A model generated the notes under the pieces. That model ran no database searches, had not been told where the DNA came from, and worked only from the letters and a program-made list of their open reading frames with translations. DNA of 11,238 bases from contig JADCFR010000260.1 in the NCBI GenBank assembly GCA_020249415.1, forward strand, positions 1-11,238. The letters run 5' to 3'. Source of the stretch: Roseomonas sp. Lineage in GTDB: Bacteria > Pseudomonadota > Alphaproteobacteria > Acetobacterales > Acetobacteraceae. A program made the position numbers and the translations under genes. The first letter of the stretch is position 1. Every line of letters begins with the position of its first letter. Positions 9,918-11,238 of the stretch are shown here, one piece after another.

Positions 9918-9947
9918 GCGCGCGGTTCAAGCCATCCCACCGCGCGC
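9918..9947. terminator. Perfect inverted repeat at the gyrB / aldolase convergence
   Basis: GCGCGCGGT (9918-9926) and ACCGCGCGC (9939-9947) are perfect 9-bp complements around a 12-nt loop. The loop contains the stop codon of the leftward gene. It is the only hairpin between the two convergent genes, so a shared termination or 3'-end role is plausible, but neither side has a T-tract. If it terminates, a rho-assisted or stabilising role is more likely than a classical intrinsic terminator. Confidence 0.45.
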
Positions 9948-11033
9948 CGAGACTGGCCATAGGCATTCCACGCGCCCCTTACGCACGCCGACATACCAAT
10001 CATAGCGATCAACCGTGGGGTCGCAGTGGCCTGGCACCAGGCGCAGTTTTTCGCCAAGCGCGGGCGCGCTGCCATCCTCGATCACCAGCTTGCCATGTTC
10101 ATCGGATGCGCCGGCGTAGCGCAGCCCCGGGCGTTGCCAGACCTGCGGCATGCCGGAATCAACCGAAACGCCCTTATGCCCGCAATCCAGCACGGCAATG
10201 CCTGGTCCTGCCGTGCTCATGACCTGTGACAGCACGAAAAGGGATTGGCGGAAAGGCGGCGCATCCTCATTCGCCGCGTAATCCGCATCCATGAAGCAAT
10301 AGGACCCGGCCTGGATTTCGGTATAGACGCCACTCGCCGCCTCATGCCGGAAGGTGCCGGTGCCAGCACCGCCCACAATCGGGCAGGCAAGCCCGCGCTG
10401 GCGCAATTGTTCCACCGTGCGGCGCGAACGCGCGACAGCTTCGCCAATCGCGGCGGCGCGTTCTTCCGGTGCGCGCTTGTGCTGCGCTGAACCGTGATAG
10501 GCCTGCAAGCCGCCGAACCGCAGATGCCGGCTGGCAGCGATGCGTTCCGCGAGCGCCACCGCTGGCGGGCCATGTTCCACCCCGCCGCGCGCCATGCCGA
10601 CATCAATTTCAACGAGCACCGGCAGGCGCACCCCGGCGGCCTCAGCCGCCGCTTCGATCAGCGCGATTTGCGCCGCGTCATCCACACAAATCGCGACTTC
10701 GGCGATGCGTGAAAGTGCCGCAAGGCGCGCCAATTTGCGCGGGCTGACGACCTGGTTGGTCACCAAGATATCGGGAATGCCGCCCCAAGCCAGGTCTTCC
10801 GCCTCGGCCACTTTTTGTACACATTGGCCGACCGCACCGCGCGCCATTTGCAGCTTGGCGATGACGGAAGATTTATGGGTTTTCGCATGGGCGCGCAGCT
10901 TGGCGCCCGTCGGCGCCAGCAGCGCTGCCATGGTATCCAGGTTGTGTTCGAAAGCATCCAGGTCAATCACCAGCGCGGGGGTATCAATATCCTCCTCACG
11001 CATACCGGGTTCGGCGGGCGGGTTTTGCAGCAT
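9927..11033 (-). CDS. PLP-dependent D-threonine aldolase / 3-hydroxy-D-aspartate aldolase family enzyme
   Basis: This is a fold-type III (alanine racemase N-domain, DSD1-like) pyridoxal phosphate enzyme. Family members are metal-dependent aldolases or dehydratases acting on D-3-hydroxy amino acids. With the chosen start the protein has 368 residues. The N-terminal barrel begins DIDTPALVIDLDAFEHNLD. K51 in RAHAKTHKS is the expected PLP lysine. VLVEIDVGMARGGVEHG (about 139-155) and GGLQAYHGSAQH (about 174-185) are barrel strands. The C-terminal domain carries LDCGHKGVSVDSG (282-294) and PGHCDPTVDRYDW (334-346), whose H336 and D338 correspond to the divalent-metal ligands of D-threonine aldolase. 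ATG at 11033 is chosen over GTG at 11042 because AGGAG then sits 8 nt upstream, whereas with GTG the AGGA would abut the start. Whether the substrate is D-threonine, 3-hydroxyaspartate or another compound cannot be read from sequence; no other beta-hydroxyaspartate-cycle gene is in view. Confidence 0.85.
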   Translation of the reverse strand: MLQNPPAEPGMREEDIDTPALVIDLDAFEHNLDTMAALLAPTGAKLRAHAKTHKSSVIAKLQMARGAVGQCVQKVAEAEDLAWGGIPDILVTNQVVSPRKLARLAALSRIAEVAICVDDAAQIALIEAAAEAAGVRLPVLVEIDVGMARGGVEHGPPAVALAERIAASRHLRFGGLQAYHGSAQHKRAPEERAAAIGEAVARSRRTVEQLRQRGLACPIVGGAGTGTFRHEAASGVYTEIQAGSYCFMDADYAANEDAPPFRQSLFVLSQVMSTAGPGIAVLDCGHKGVSVDSGMPQVWQRPGLRYAGASDEHGKLVIEDGSAPALGEKLRLVPGHCDPTVDRYDWYVGVRKGRVECLWPVSARGGMA

Positions 11034-11040
11034 GGCGGTC

Positions 11041-11048
11041 ACTCCTTT
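11041..11048 (-). promoter_or_regulatory. Ribosome binding site of the aldolase-family gene
   Basis: On the minus strand AAAGGAGT covers 11048 down to 11041, leaving 8 nt between AGGAG and ATG at 11033. It decides between the ATG and the in-frame GTG at 11042, which overlaps this site. Confidence 0.75.
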
Positions 11049-11102
11049 GGTTTAGGGCATTTTAGCCACGCCCATGCGTTTCGCGCCAATCCGGGCTAAA
11101 CC
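11049..11102. promoter_or_regulatory. Divergent promoter region with three TTTAG-type half-sites (possible operator)
   Basis: Between the aldolase and amine oxidase genes, TTTAGGGC (11051-11058) and TTTAGCCA (11061-11068) are direct copies exactly 10 bp apart. GGGCTAAACC (11093-11102) is an inverted copy. GGTTTAG/CTAAACC and TTTAGCC/GGCTAAA are perfect 7-bp inverted pairs. A minus-strand TAAAAT (11064-11059), 19 nt after TTGGCG (11089-11084), could be the aldolase promoter, which would put the half-sites on and next to its -10. No regulator gene is in the window. Confidence 0.4.
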
Positions 11103-11108
11103 ATCCGC

Positions 11109-11238
11109 ATGAAGGATCAGCCCGACGTTCTGGTGGTGGGCGCCGGTGTGGCCGGCATTGCGGCGGCGCGGGCGGTCCGCGCGCGCGGCCTTTCCTGCCT
11201 GGTGCTGGAAGCGAAGCACCGCATTGGTGGCCGCGCCT
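11109..11238 (+). CDS. FAD-dependent amine oxidase-like oxidoreductase, N-terminal fragment
   Basis: The first 43 codons are present and the gene runs off the right edge. The product starts MKDQPDVLVVGAGVAGIAAA, a Rossmann beta-alpha-beta with the dinucleotide motif GAGVAG (11-16). It is followed by VLEAKHRIGGRA (about 32-43), whose acidic residue at the end of the second strand binds the FAD ribose. The R-x-GGR-A motif is typical of flavin monoamine oxidases, L-amino acid oxidases and related desaturases. An in-frame TAA at 11097-11099 means translation cannot begin much upstream, so ATG at 11109 is the natural start although no Shine-Dalgarno sequence is visible. It is divergent from the aldolase-family gene with 75 nt between starts, so common regulation and a link to amino acid or amine catabolism are possible. 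The substrate cannot be deduced from this fragment. Confidence 0.8.
   Translation, partial: MKDQPDVLVVGAGVAGIAAARAVRARGLSCLVLEAKHRIGGRA

Noticed and set aside
11034..11042. GTG at 11042 as start of the aldolase-family gene
   Set aside because: The ribosome binding site would abut and overlap this GTG. The ATG at 11033 has the same site at an ideal 8-nt spacing.

Overview
The window is a GC-rich stretch of bacterial core chromosome, most likely from an alphaproteobacterium of the Rhodospirillales/Acetobacteraceae (Roseomonas-like) type. Three things suggest this: an ATP12-family F1-ATPase chaperone gene (in bacteria, mostly found in alphaproteobacteria), the gene order rpsT-dnaA-dnaN-recF-gyrB, and the style of the proteins, with GTG and TTG starts. 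The lineage is inferred from protein character, not from a database search.

Left part (1-2671). The 3' end of an amidohydrolase-2 gene points right and meets, tail to tail, a leftward block reading ATP12 chaperone -> pdxA -> pdxJ. PdxA and PdxJ catalyse consecutive steps of DXP-dependent pyridoxal 5'-phosphate synthesis, and their genes overlap by 4 nt (GTGA), so they are probably translationally coupled. An 8-bp perfect inverted repeat with T-tracts in both directions separates the two convergent units.

Central part (2748-9907). This is the replication cluster on the plus strand: rpsT with its own promoter and a good intrinsic terminator, then dnaA (TTG start behind a strong Shine-Dalgarno sequence), a 329-nt gap, dnaN overlapping recF by 4 nt, and gyrB. 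Together they encode the replication initiator, the sliding clamp, a recombination mediator that acts at stalled forks and gaps, and the ATPase subunit of gyrase. No consensus DnaA boxes were found in the dnaA or dnaN leaders, so this is probably not oriC itself. The dnaA-dnaN gap holds an element that looks like a dispersed alphaproteobacterial extragenic repeat, and a stem-loop with GANTC (CcrM-type) sites at both feet.

Right part (9927-11238). A leftward fold-type III PLP enzyme of the D-threonine aldolase / 3-hydroxy-D-aspartate aldolase family converges on gyrB; a perfect 9-bp inverted repeat spans the junction. It is divergent from the 5' end of an FAD-dependent amine oxidase-like gene that runs off the window. 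Their shared 75-nt promoter region carries three TTTAG-type half-sites that could form an operator.

I found no mobile element, CRISPR array, tRNA/rRNA or anti-phage system. The window is mostly ordinary core genome, and its less-explained content is in the intergenic structures.
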